A stretch of DNA of 64,000 nt from Siphonodentalium dalli (GCA_032622095.1 CP136066.1:60420609-60484608); one strand, 5' to 3'; numbered from the stretch's first letter, positions 11,111 through 22,745 are shown. Numbers and translations: made by a program. Notes: a model not told the origin generated them from the sequence alone.

Positions 11111-11670
11111 TATGGGGGCCGTTTTCACTTTTATTAGCTAATTATGCTTAAGCATAAATGATTTACGCTCAAGCGTAAGTGATTTTAAAGAGCGTTTTGT
11201 CGGATTGTCCATTAATTAACGATCATTTTAGGTACGGATTTCCGTTTATAAGTGGACAATCTTATGCGCATTATGTGCTTACCTCGGGTCTAACGGTATA
11301 ATCTGATGTAGGTGTTATATACTGGCATTAGTAATGTGGTTGCATCCACTTCAGCTTGAGGGGAGCTCTATATATGAGAGTATGTATGAATTACATGTAA
11401 TTCATTAGGATTAAGTGTAATTCACATAACCTTACCCGTAATTAATCTTTCTATGAGACTGATTAAATATATTACGCTTAAGCGTAAATGAGTTGCGCTT
11501 TAGTGTAAAAGTCATAATGATCTTATGCTTAAGTGTAATGCATTATATATATGATAATGCATAAGCGTAAGTGAATCATGCTTAATCGTAATATCATTAC
11601 GCTTAAGTGTAATGTATTATTCGCTTATCATTTAAGTCAATCAACTAATGGATGTGAAAACGGCCTCACA
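11111..11670. mobile_element. hAT-like MITE carrying an array of GCTTAAGC boxes
   Basis: The flanks are an exact 8-bp direct repeat TAGTTTAT (11103-11110 and 11671-11678). The ends are inverted repeats around GGCCGTTTTCAC (11117-11128 and 11654-11665). The interior has about eight copies of a palindromic box, TTACGCTTAAGCGTAA or a half-site variant (TTATGCTTAAG, GCGTAAGTGA), clustered at 11145-11190 and 11470-11620. It has no ORF. Confidence 0.8.
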
Positions 11671-11773
11671 TAGTTTATCCCGTCAGAAAACGTTTATATA
11701 TGTTTTAAACAAATTTAAAAGCAAACCCACTTTGGGTTAAACATTACATTCGTGGCATATGTTCATGGCCCTG

Positions 11774-12209
11774 TTATGATATGTATATAGACAGTAGGCG
11801 CTTTGGGCGGTGCATTAAAATAATAACAACTAACCATCGTTTTCTTTTATTCAGTGTGTACCGAACGGCCTTACTTCGTCCATAGAGAGCGTCTTCGGCC
11901 AGTCCTCCGTCATCCACCCCCATCTCGTCCAAAATCCACTGGTTCGCACCGTCATGCTCACATTTCCTGTTAAAATTCACCACCACAACATGCTGTGTCC
12001 AATGTTGAAGGGTTTGAATGATGGATTGGACGTGTCGACGAATCGTCCCACCGCTGTTGATGTCAAATTTGCTTCTTTTCAAAACCATTATTGCGGAATC
12101 TGGTCGCCTAGCAACGGTACCTATAGCAACGGTATGAAAAACATTCACAGATTTCTTCACTGTTCCAGAATTCAAATTGTAGGCATTGCCACGTATTAAC
12201 GCTGAACGC
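11774..12209 (-). CDS. Hypothetical protein exon
   Basis: The frame is open for about 145 codons on the minus strand, from a possible acceptor near 12210 down to a stop at 11774. It reads ...GTVKKSVNVFHTVAIGTV..., then ...TIRRHVQSIIQTLQHW..., then ...ANQWILDEMGVDDGG... and a basic tail. It looks protein-like in composition and is GC-richer than its surroundings. The true 3' boundary may be an internal donor (for example a GTTAGT near 11835) rather than the stop. The strand matches the exons at 10229, 7087 and 256, so a single gene is possible. No family is recognised. Confidence 0.35.
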
Positions 12210-12222
12210 AGCTATTTTTTAT

Positions 12223-12643
12223 CAAGCCTGCATATAGCGTGTCTGTCATTTGCAGAATGAGGTCCCCAGAGAGTGAATTTAGTGATGATATCCCACACAG
12301 CGGGCTAGCATCATCAAATTCACCCTCTGGAGACCTCATTCTGCTTAGGCCTCATATTCTGGGAAGTATCTATAGTATCAAATTAACAATGTTTTAGTTA
12401 CATTTCCCTTCTAGGAAGTTTCTATATCCCCTAATTTACAGAATATAAAATTCACAATTGAGGTGCCCAATGGGTGAACATCGCCAACTTCAACTGGGGA
12501 ACTTCAATCTGATCCTAGGTCTGCCATAGCAGTTGGGGGCCTTAGCAGAATGAGGTCCCCAGAGGGTGAATTTAGTGATGCTAGCCCGCTAAGCGGGTTA
12601 GCGTCACTAAATTCACCCTCTGTGGACCTCATTCTTCAAATGC
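12223..12643. mobile_element. Fam-B MITE, long form
   Basis: Left end CAAGCCTGCATATAG; the right end has lost its last bases after TCATTCTTCAAAT. Flanks GCAGCTATTTTTTAT and GCAGCTGTTTTTCAT look like a diverged target region. The long form carries a middle segment (GTTTCTATATCCCCTAATTT..., GGGTGAACATC...) between two hairpin halves. The same segment is seen in the copies at 27081, 37872, 38359, 39340 and 59487. Confidence 0.7.
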
Positions 12644-12690
12644 AGCTGTTTTTCATGTTCAGTTGAAATTTCGCACAGATCGTGATTTAA

Positions 12691-13170
12691 AGGTACTTAA
12701 TCCGAACAGAGGGTCCCCATCTCAACAGTTTCCAACAACAACAATCCGATCAGAGGGTCCTATATTACTATTTCTTTGGCTTTGGGGGTAAAAAAAAATT
12801 TGATTCGAGTCGAGGAACCCATCAAACAAAGCTCAGAGTTATTAGATAGATTTTTGACTTTTGTTATGTTCTCGAGATGAGTACTAATAATTGCCGTCAA
12901 TTTCGTATCCTGCTCGAGATTTGTACACCAAAACTCTATTCAAACAGACAAGGATGGATAACTCTAAAATCAAGTGGTAATAATAACGCAATTTTGACTG
13001 AGATCTGGGCCAGAAAGTATTCCCGATAATGAAAAATAATAGATTTCTAAAATCGATATCTAACAAATCTGAGCTTTGATGTGTGACTTCCTCGACTCGA
13101 ATCAAATATTTTTGACCCCCGAAGCCATTTAAATAGTAATTGAGAGTTGTTTTTATCAGATTGAGTACCT
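12691..13170. mobile_element. Fam-A MITE copy 3
   Basis: 480 bp between TTAA 12687-12690 and 13171-13174, in the opposite orientation to copies 2 and 4. The small open frames on both strands here are shared word for word with the other copies, so they belong to the MITE. Confidence 0.85.
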
Positions 13171-15032
13171 TTAATTAGTGATTGTCGTCAGTTGTTTTTG
13201 CAACGAACCTGTTACATTTGTCAATACTTGTTTATATATGTTATATATTCGTCACCATGCTTGAAAATAATAGCGGAGAAGAATTGAAGGCATAGGACAT
13301 AGGTCCTGCAGACTGCTTTCGTAAAGCTGGAAAGCTGGGTACCCGAATGTAAAATGTATAAAAGCACACAACTGAAAATATAAAAAATCTGGGTACCCAA
13401 CTGAACGAAAATGGGTGACAGTGACCATTTCATCTTTATTAACATTAGGCCAAGATAGCATTGCACGAATATGTGAAGCGACAACATAATTATGTCAACT
13501 GCAATCCGTAATAATGGCCACTGCATTGGGAAAATATGTAACATACGAGCAACTGCCACCAGTGGGGTACAGATCGCCAGTACGTGTGGTCTGATAGAAG
13601 AGATTCGGTGCCATTGACTCGAGTATGGCGGCGCCGTATCTGGGTCGAGATGGACCTGGCCGTAATATCATTGTCCGTGAGTTTAATGTTCACCTTTCGA
13701 CGACCTTGATTGAGATCATGTTCGTTCAATAAAACGTCCAGAATGTTTTTCCCTAACTCTATTGACACAATTCCCAAGAACCGTAAAATTTGCACCCCAT
13801 CGATCTACCCGCCCTTTTAAAACATTCGGCTACATCCATGAAAATAACAATGTTGGCCTGGCCTTTATCTCTCTAGACTATTTTTTTAATGAGATATCAC
13901 GCAAATAATTGTTCACATCCCTCCTAACCAACACTTAAACACGCAGCTATACGTCCCCGACATTTAAACATAATCTTCCTTTTGGTTAGTGAATCATCCC
14001 ATGAAAATTAGAAATCTCGAGACCGATTATTTCTTGAGATATTGTGCAAGAGACGTCTCCGCCACACCCCTCCGCCTAGCCATATCACCTTAAACTTACA
14101 ATTACATTCCTGCAATTCGTTTGAGTGAATCGCAAGCTTTCATTTGACACCGAAACGATCGAGAGATAAATAGCCGGTTACACACTTTTCAAAATTCTGT
14201 TCAGCTGTTTGTCACTTTGTTCCACGCCCCATTCTGGACTCCTCGACCTATGACCTCTTAGGCCTAGCTGAAACGGTACGGAATATGACGAGCTAGGTAT
14301 GTAGATTGCCACGCCACATGCCAGTCATTGTGAAAATATGAATACGTTACGGTACGAAACTACTGTCCGTCTTCGTCAATGTTTCACGATAGCTCACTGA
14401 TGTGAAAATCAGTGATTTTCGGTGAATTTTCAATAATGGTCACCATTTTGGCCGCCATCTTAGATTTTGGCGAATATTCCTCAACTCAAGTATAATAGGA
14501 ATTCTAGCCCGGGTATCTCCTACACACATATGCATGGGTGGATTCATAATAACAATAACACACACTGATTCGAAACAGACATTACGTGATAAGCGTCGAT
14601 TCGGCTTTGACCTGATTATACCAGCATTTGGCAAAATTTTGATATCGGGCAAAAATATCCTTCCAGGAATGCATATTATGGCCTCATTGTGGGAATAAAC
14701 CACTTTTCTAAAAGAAACATGTTTTAAATCACGCCAAGATGCCCATGTTTCCCACAGAGACAAACGATAGCTGTCAAAATGTTGATTTTTTTGCAATTTT
14801 TCAAATTTCGGCCGCCATCTTGGCCGCCATATTGGAATTTTGAGTCGGATTTTTGACTAATTTGTAAACGTGGTATATTATCATAACGAATCGAGATGAA
14901 AATGAAACCGCTTCTCATATTATATTGACTATAATGGCGTTCAAAGAGACCTGGTGCATATCAAGCAAAATGGGCGCCATGGTGGACGCCATCTTGCCTG
15001 GAATCTGCGGCCACTTTTTTTTCTTGTTCTTG
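13171..15032. other. Stretch without supported gene
   Basis: I find no supported gene between two Fam-A copies. A minus-strand open stretch at 13490-13795 (101 codons, with GRRKVNIKLTDNDITARS) looks faintly protein-like but has no splice or family support. Short motifs GGCCGCCATCTTGG recur at 14445-14470, 14808-14835 and 14970-15000. Such motifs often belong to dispersed repeats. Confidence 0.4.
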
Positions 15033-15036
15033 TTAA

Positions 15037-15516
15037 AGGTACTCAATCCGATAAAGCTCCTCCCAATTACTATTTCAATGGCTTCGGGGGTCAAAAATAT
15101 TTGATTCGAGTCGAGGAAGTCACCCATCAAAGCTCAGTTTTGTTAGATATCGATTTTAGAAATCTATTATTTTTCATTATCGGGAATACTTTCTGGCCAA
15201 GAACGCAGTCAAAATTGCGTTATTATTACCACTTGATTTTAGAGTTATCCATCCTTGTCTGTTTGAATAGAGTTTTGGTGTACACATCTCGAGCAGGATA
15301 CGAAATTGACGGCAATTATTAGTACTCATCTCGAGAATATAACAAATTTCAAAAATCAATATCTAATAACTCTGAGCTTTGTTTGATGGGTTCCTCGACT
15401 CGAATCAAATATTTTTTACCCCCAAAGCCAAAGAAATAGTAATATAGGACCCTCTGATCGGATTGTTGTTGTTGGAATCTGTTGAGATGGGGACCCTCTG
15501 TTCGGATTGAGTACCT
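15037..15516. mobile_element. Fam-A MITE copy 4
   Basis: 480 bp between TTAA 15033-15036 and 15517-15520. It is the cleanest copy, with matching AGGTACTCAATCCGAT and TCGGATTGAGTACCT ends. Confidence 0.88.
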
Positions 15517-15828
15517 TTAACTACCAAAAAATAAACAGGAGACATCACGGAAGAACATTAGTTGGGTGCTCGAAGTTGAGTCCTGATGGGTGCAGAGGTC
15601 GACCAATATCTCCTGACCTATATTTACGCTGGTATCTTTAGTAAATTTGGAATGTTGAAATTGACAGGTGTGATATCTTGCACACCTCCCCATTTTCGAT
15701 TAAATTAGTATAGGACGTAGCTAGGTTCCAAGGCATAGGCATGATCTTTCTTGAATTTTTTAGATTTTGTCATAGAAATCACGAAATTGTAAATCAAAGC
15801 GACACATATTCTTATAACTTCAAATTAA

Positions 15829-16306
15829 AGGTACTCAATCCGAACAGCGGGTCCCCATCTCAACAGATTCCAACAACAACAATCCGATCAGAGGGTCCTA
15901 TATTACTATTTCTTTGGCTTTGGGGGTAAAAAATATTTGATTCGAGTCGAGGAACCCATCAAACAAAGCTCAGAGTTATTAGATAGATTTTTGAATTTTG
16001 TTATGTTCTCGAGATGAGTACTAATAATTGCCGTCAATTTCTTATCCTGCTCGAGATTTGTACACCAAAACTCTATTCAAACAGACAAGGATGGATAACT
16101 CTAAAATCAAGTGGTAATAATAACGCAATTTTGACTGAGATCTGGGCCAGAAAGTATTCCCGATAATGAAAAATAATAGATTTCTAAAATCGATATCTAA
16201 CAAATCTGAGCTTTGATGGGTGACTTCCTCGACTCGAATCAAATATTTTTGACCCCCGAAGCCATTGAAATAGTAATTGAGAAGAGTTTTATCGGATTGA
16301 GTACCT
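15829..16306. mobile_element. Fam-A MITE copy 5
   Basis: 478 bp, inverted relative to copy 4 only 312 bp away. TTAA at 15825-15828 and 16307-16310. The right TTAA is also the left TTAA of the Fam-E element that follows. Confidence 0.88.
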
Positions 16307-16310
16307 TTAA

Positions 16311-16546
16311 CCCTTTCTTTACTAAATAGATTCCCCATCAAATATACAAGTACACATTGGAATGGTCTATTATATATTTGGATGGATATTCTGGAAATAT
16401 ATGCAGACGACAGAGCGACGAACATATAATACAAGTGTAGAAAGATTCCTATTCATTGTTGTGAAATGTTCAGATAAGTTCAACAAAAATTATTTGAATA
16501 TTTCCTTTGTGAACTACTCGTCAATGAGTATTTAGAACAAAAAGTG
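16311..16546. mobile_element. Fam-E piggyBac-like MITE
   Basis: 236 bp between TTAA 16307-16310 and 16547-16550. It starts CCCTTTCTTTACTAAATA and ends TATTTAGAACAAAAAGTG, an imperfect inverted pair. TTAA plus a CCC end is the piggyBac signature. It is non-coding. Confidence 0.75.
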
Positions 16547-16679
16547 TTAAACTATATAATTACTGTATAAACTGTACAATTACTCTTTTCGTGGCAGCAA
16601 ACATGGTCGCTATATACTAGATCATGCCATGAATCTCTATTCCAGTTACGCCCGAAGCAGAGACATGGCGACAGGGGTA

Positions 16680-17570
16680 TTTGGGTGTGTTTCACCCCCC
16701 CCCCCCCTTTGGTCCAAATTTTTAACAGTTGGTAATTTCATACCTGACACAACATTAGTTGGAAATTTCACGCCAACGGTAGGTTGAAAATGTTCTTGTA
16801 GTTTGATTTTCAAACAATTTATTGAGAGGAATTTATTGTTTTTGGACCAATATTTGCATATTTTCCTTCTGTTGGTAAAAATATTGGACTGAAATGGCCA
16901 TCAGTTGGAAATTTTCCAACCTTAGGGGGTGTCAGGTTGGAAATTTCCAACACTTGGAAAGCTTGTGTCCTGGTCCCTCCCCCGTGACCAGTCAAAAACT
17001 GCTAGTTTATTTAAGAAAACAATATTGTCCTACATTTGGTCAAAATTGTCACTGGAATTGTCATCAGCTGGAAATTTCCAACCTAAGTCGCGGTGTCAGG
17101 TTTGAAAATTCCAACTCTATGAATGCTTAAGGCTAGTCTAGATGCTAGGATTTTGCGATTTTCTTGTTCAGATTTCAAAATTTTCGCACACCGAGCCGAA
17201 CCATGGTCGGCCCGGTGTGTCCTGGTCTTTTGCCCGTATATAGTTGTGTGCATTTGTCTGGAGTTAGACTACTACTGTAGATGTTAGGATTTTTGAAATT
17301 TTCAGGTTTAAATAAATGAATATTATCATACCGGGTAGATTCAACCATGGTTTATAAATAGGCTATTAGGCTTGTAAACACTTAGGTGCAAGGAGGGAAT
17401 GAAATTATGCAAAACATTTGGTCTGGTCTGATTCAAGGACTGTTTTGGTTTGATTCAAGGGGGGGTGCAAATGGAATTATGCAAAATCTTGTCTCTTGTT
17501 TGATTCAAGGGGGAGATGCAGTTGGAATTACCAAGGTGGACACCCCCCCCCCAAAGGAGACCATCTAGCC
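16680..17570. repeat. Degenerate repeats bounded by poly-C tracts
   Basis: Three units of roughly 150-170 bp centre on GTTGGAAATTTCCAACC and GGTGTCAGG. Two to three shorter units follow, containing GAATTATGCAAAA and TTGATTCAAGGGGG (17390-17530). C-runs flank the region at about 16696 and 17542. The open frames through it (16894-17130, 17386-17568) are repetitive, so I do not call genes. Confidence 0.5.
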
Positions 17571-18320
17571 ACGTCCATGGCCCGAAGCTGCATTGCTATA
17601 ATTATATGTATATATATTCGCGGAATTTCACGGGAAAATATTTACCAGCCGGGTGAACAATGGTGACAGGAAATAATTTGATTTCAACAATCATCACAAC
17701 AGGTATCGTGCAAAATCTCTATTGTGTTAAAGCCGAATAACACTTTTATCAAAAGGGATTTTTTTTGTTTAAGATGACACTTAATGTGTTTTTGATTGCA
17801 TATATATATAGCACGTATATATCTTCTGAGTATATGTCGTGTGCGTTACCCTTGAATATTATTGGGCGTCTAAAAAGAAAATTAACCGGTACTTTTTCTA
17901 AACAACATCGCTTAACAACACGACATTCACTGCATGATATATCAATATCACTATATAGCATTGCAAGTTTAACCGGGTCGAGGATACCTACCTTTTAAGT
18001 CACATTGTGATACTTTTTGTCATAATACACTCTATATAAGACTAACAAGCACGCCATATCCAGTGTTCATCGGAATAATTATTTATAGAGATCAATTGCT
18101 CAAAAATCGCTGTGTTGCGAAATCAATGTTTACATAGATTTGTTTACATGCTTACTATTTATTCTTACCGGGTTATCATTGACCAATCGCTGCTGCGCTT
18201 CTGCAGTCATCGCTATTTATAGCTGCGAAAATGTCACCGCCTATTATTGAATGTATTTGGTTGGTTGAAAGAACTTTCAGGCTAGTGGTCTAATAGAGAG
18301 AGTTAGCAAACTGACGAATT
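17571..18320. other. Stretch with nothing recognised
   Basis: AT-rich unique-looking sequence. I see no gene, no clear terminal repeats and no tandem structure. Overlapping short open frames on both strands at 17750-17998 have no support. Confidence 0.4.
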
Positions 18321-18339
18321 TAATATATAAATGCGAATG

Positions 18340-18674
18340 TATGTCTATCTCTGACTCCATATGTGCTCATCATAGCCGTCGACATTTCTGCAACGATTGC
18401 GATGAAATTTGGCATATATATTTATTTCGACGCTCCGCCGTGTATCATGGTCTGAGCTCCGGTCGCTGTCCAATGCGGCGTATACATATCATATCCGCAC
18501 GGGCAAACCGGTTTCTCGGGAACTAATGGCCCGATCGCATTGAAATTGTGTATCTACGGGTGTGTATTTCGGCCCTCTGTATAACATATGGGACTCTGTA
18601 TAACATATATGGGACTCTGGATAACATGTGGGTGGGTCCTAGTTGACTCTACCCGACGTTGTCTTTTGATGTTA
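18340..18674. repeat. Left part of an older degenerate repeat array
   Basis: Units contain TATCCGCACGGGCAAACCGG, TCTCGGGAACTAATGG and GTGTATTTCGGCCCTC, and the array resumes at 20150-20560 on the far side of the LINE. The LINE therefore landed inside it. Confidence 0.65.
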
Positions 18675-20140
18675 TATAAGATAAGATAAGATAAGATGAT
18701 TTATTGCAATACACCAAATGGAGGCAGTTGCAAATAACAGTTAATACATGAAAAGTTACACATTAAAATAAAATACATTTAATTATGCATATGTACGATA
18801 AATGATCATTAGTATTATAAATTAATACTTTCAACTTTTATTTCCCCATATTGACATTCTGTCTTTTTAGAAAGAATAACCGGATCATGTTGCACACGGA
18901 ATTGATTATTTGTTTGTCTTTGTTTTTCATTATAAAGATGAACTTATTATCATCACTCATGTTTATGAAATCTATGCTATACTTTTGAGCAATATTAAAC
19001 AAGTCTTTTCTAGAGTCAGCGTACGCACTGCATTCCATAATAAAATGTTTTTCTGTTTCAACTTTACGTTCATCACACATGTGACAAATTCGGTCTTTTA
19101 ATGGCGTCTTCGGTTGCGTGTGTCGACCCTTTTCTATAGCTAAAATATGATTGCTAACACGTAGTCGAGTGAACATCTCTCTTGCCGCGGACGATCGAAC
19201 GTGCCTCAGGTACGGTTCTATGTCATAATTGTCTTTAAAAGTTCTGTAAGTTCGCAATTTATTAGCACCACCTGGTCTGTCGTCATCGAAAATGTCTTTT
19301 TTGAACTTATTTATATGTTCTGATTTTAACCTTTCAATTATTATTTTGTCTGTCACTCTTACTGTTGTATTAGATTGTGATATATTGATACCACTTTTGA
19401 CTAACTGTGCGTCCCAAGTTGATTGATTAGACATGAGGGATTCCCTAAAAGAATCATGCATTAAAGTTCTTGATTTTAATGCACGCAGTTTAGTTAGATA
19501 TTTATACATATTACCAATAGCATTAATTGCTATGGGATATCGACCCAGTTCAGCCCTCGAAGCATGATTTGAGGCCTTTTTATTCAACCTGAGTATATTC
19601 TTACAAAATTTCAAGTGTGTTTGCTCAAGTGGGTTAGTGTCAATAAATGGATTTTTTAACTCGGATGCCCATATTTCAGAACCATACAGCAATATAGGCA
19701 TTATTAATTTGTCAAACAACTTACATTTAGTATTGAGAGACAATTCTATATGTGAATTCAGTGAGCTCGTCATGAAAAACATAGCCTTAGAAGCTCTCCC
19801 ACTTAAATTTTCACAAGCTTTCGACATTTTACCGTCAGAAGTGAAGACGAGACCTAAGTATTTATATTCGTCAACTCTTTCTAGCAACTCATTGTTGATA
19901 TAAAATGTATTGTCTATATTTAACTTCCGCTTATTTGATTTAAATATCATGCATTTTGTTTTGTCTGCATTAACTGTTAGATTATTTTGAAAACTATATT
20001 TTTCCAATTCATGCAAAGAATTCTGCAAACCATCAGGCGTTTCAGATAGTAAAACGAGATCATCAGCGAAAAGTAAATGCGTAACCGTTTTGCCCATACG
20101 TCATATATGTTGTATAATAACATAGAAAAGTAAATGCGTA
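18675..20140 (-). mobile_element. 5'-truncated non-LTR retrotransposon (LINE)
   Basis: The element reads on the minus strand. Its 3' end is a short tandem tail of (TTATC)n, seen on the plus strand as ATAAG repeats at 18675-18698; a microsatellite tail of this kind is known in several LINE clades. The 5' end stops inside the reverse transcriptase palm, next to a local rearrangement. GTAAATGCGTAA occurs twice (near 20070 and 20127), and a stretch around CGTTTTGCCCATACGTCATAT recurs inverted at 20153-20172. That may reflect a twin-priming type event or reuse of the target repeat. Confidence 0.8.
18838..20097 (-). pseudogene. LINE reverse transcriptase, C-terminal 419 codons
   Basis: The open frame starts at the catalytic palm motif (LLFADDLVLL, residues 8-17, with the two catalytic Asp). 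It continues through thumb-region hallmarks (NADKTKCMIF, YKYLGLVF, LLYGSEIW) to a zinc-knuckle-like C-terminal motif, CHMC-x10-H-x4-C. The endonuclease and N-terminal RT parts are missing. The frame is intact over its whole length, so insertion is probably fairly recent. The clade is not decided from this portion; Nimb, Ingi, Jockey or RTE relatives are all possible. A decayed relative lies at 29080-29598. Confidence 0.88.
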
Positions 20141-20149
20141 AAGGAGAAT

Positions 20150-20560
20150 TATATGACGTATGGGCAAAACGGTTTTTCGGGAACTACTGGTCCGTTCGAT
20201 TTGGAATTTTGTATAAGGGCATTTATATTTCGTCTCTCCGGATAACATGAGCTTGGTCCGGATTCCACCTGACATCACGTTTTGACGTTATTATGTCATA
20301 TCCGCACGGACAATACGGTTTCTCGGGAACTAATTAGCGAGCCGCACTGAAATTTGGTATTGTGTATTTCGGCAATCTGCATGGGTCCTGATTCCCTATA
20401 ACATCGCGTTTGACGTTATGACATCTTATCCGCATGGGCATCACGGTTCTCAAAAACTATTAGATGGATCTATATGGTGTGGTCATGTATTTCGGCCCTC
20501 CCGGAATAACATGGGCTGAATCTCGACTCTTATCGTCATCGCCTTTATTTTTAACCTTAT
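20150..20560. repeat. Right part of the array split by the LINE
   Basis: Three diverged units of about 120-135 bp share CGGTTTCTCGGGAACTA, TATTTCGGC and GACGTTATG blocks with 18340-18674. Confidence 0.65.
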
Positions 20561-21394
20561 CAGAACGAAGCACCGTATATATACCAATAAACGCTAGCTC
20601 TTTGTTATATCGGTGTAACACCGGGTACGTATCCGCTAAAGTAAATATATTAGTTAGGCGCGACCATTATTTCACAACATTCATTGGCCGTCAAAAATGT
20701 TCAATCGCGTGGGGAAGTCCATTCTCCTTTAACAGCCGACGACTATCTTAGGAGACTAAAGGCCTATAAGATATATACGTCTCTGCCATGGAATTGCGTG
20801 TGATTCAGATTTAATTTCTAGTACGACGCGACTTTCCCAAGTGTACGTAAAAAATCGTTCCCAAAATATGGAGTATACATGCAGATTGCGCATGCCTGCA
20901 TCCATGGTGTACTACATGTGTGTTATAATCGTAGTATCCAGTAGTATACATATATGTAGTTATAAAAAACAACAAGACGCGAACGAATAATCCGTAATAA
21001 ATATCGTTGACTGATAAATTAACAATACGCATGCAGATGATGTCTCAGTTTTAGATTGCAATGTATCACCCCCTGTGAACAGGCCCTGTACAGCGACGTA
21101 GCAGTGGTTGTGGTACTATGTAAACGCGTTAGCAGGGGACCCCAATCACACCGGTAGCTTTTAGAAGATATCACGAATAATTGTTGTCGTTAGCGAACAT
21201 ATAATGATATAAGACATAACGGATGAGTTATTCCTATAGCAAATTCTATATAATTACCACAGATGACCAACTATATTTTTTATAAACAGATAAGTCGTAT
21301 TGGCTGATAAAATTAGACTTTTATCAACATTTTCACTATAAACCGAAAAACTTGGATGTTTCACATTCATAGTCCATCGATTACCCACTAATTG
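20561..21394. other. Stretch with nothing recognised
   Basis: AT-rich sequence with several alternating purine-pyrimidine runs. I find no gene and no clear repeats. The open frame at 20464-20751 starts inside the preceding repeat and is unsupported. Confidence 0.4.
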
Positions 21395-21512
21395 TACTTA
21401 CCACAAAAAAAACCTCATCATTATTGGCATTATATTAACGACAATAAACGAAATTGAAAATCCCAACTACACCTTTTATCGGCCTCGGACTACAACTTTT
21501 AGTGTATCCCGT
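21395..21512. repeat. Fam-F fragment, direct copy of 23600-23711
   Basis: About 110 bp (CTTACCACAAA..., CATCATTATTGG, GAAAATCCCAACTACACC, ACTACAACTTTTAGTGT) repeat in the same orientation just upstream of VTI1B. Confidence 0.7.
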
Positions 21513-22450
21513 GGAAATGTTTCTCCGATCTTATATTGAATAGAATAATTTTATTTGCCGATCATAGGCGCCTTCACAGTTGAATTAGGGTGATATACAC
21601 AGTATACCAAATAAAAAAAACAGTTATGATTTCGATGATTGAGAGTTAAGTACCACTTGTACAATTGGAAACAATAATAAAATGGGACATAGACTTCACA
21701 ATTCCGGTGTAATACGGAACAATGTACGGTATAAATTAAAAACCGTATAATAACATATAATTATATTTATAAGGAAACAATTTATAAAGTAATAAAGGTT
21801 TGCAGCGTGTATGTGCCAATGTAATGGTTTTAACTCAAACTTTGCTTTCTGGAGTGTCAGTCACTTGAGAATTAGGGACCTAGCAGAACATAGCGATATC
21901 AGGTAAACGAACTAGCCATTTCATTACGGAGGTTTTCATTATAATCGTTTCGTACATTATATTGGTTTCGTACATTACGGAGGTTTCGTACATTATATTG
22001 GTTTCGTATAATCGGAATCCTCGGTACTTTCCGTCGATTCCTCGGAATGTAGCCGATTCGACGAGGGTGACGATTGGGTTTCGTACTGTATAGGCCTACC
22101 CATGAGGTTACACTGGTGTAAATGTTTTCCATAGGTCTCAATGCAGACGATTTAATAGCGTATACTGTTTACAATATAAATTCTGGGGCAAATAATTTCT
22201 TTAAATCTGAAAGATTGACATTTGCGGAAACTTTTTATGCAAAAAAATCATGTCCGTCTAGCAGGGAATTCGCCTTTAACTCTTCACTACAAAGGGTTAA
22301 TTCCTGTGCCAAATATAATGGCTATTTTACCTATGAGAAATCATAGGAAAAAGGTGTGATGATTTTTGTACGCAAAAAGCCCACAAGGCTATTGACCAAT
22401 CAGGGCCCAGTGTCTATTTTATTCTCTCCTAATATTATATGCATGCTCGA
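21513..22450. other. Stretch without supported gene
   Basis: It contains a small cluster of direct repeats, CGTACATTATATTGGTTTCG and variants at 21950-22010. The minus-strand frame over 21899-22141 is repetitive as a result (VRNQYNVRN). Nothing else is recognised. Confidence 0.4.
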
Positions 22451-22451
22451 C

Positions 22452-22745
22452 GTGGCCCAGAAAACACGTGGCCAAACAGACAAATTGCGGATGAAGATGG
22501 ATAACTCTAAAATCAAGTGGTTATTATTACCACTTGATTTTAGAGTTATCCATCTTCATCCTCAATTTGTCTGTTTGACCACGTGTTTTCTGGGCCACAT
22601 CTCGAGAAATTAACAAATTTCAAAAAATTATATCTGATCACTCTGAGCTTTGATGGGTGGGTTCCTCGACTCGAATCAAATATTTTTATTACCCCCGAAG
22701 CCAAATAAATAGTAATTTAGGAGCGTATGATCGGTTTGAGTACCT
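22452..22745. mobile_element. Fam-A derivative with a duplicated inverted arm (copy 6)
   Basis: The right end is typical, GAGTACCT followed by TTAA at 22746-22749. The left half is replaced by an inverted copy of the interior. The stretch 22455-22515 (GGCCCAGAAAACACGTGG... AAAATCAAGTGG) is the reverse complement of about 22526-22590. The left Fam-A end is absent. Confidence 0.7.

Noticed and set aside
14440-14796. 118-codon minus-strand frame near GGCCGCCATCTTGG motifs
   Set aside because: The motifs are typical of dispersed non-coding repeats and the frame lacks recognisable protein features.
12884-16434. Open frames that share RVEEVTHQSSDLLDIDFRNLL at several places
   Set aside because: They lie wholly inside Fam-A MITE copies and are identical because the elements are repeated.
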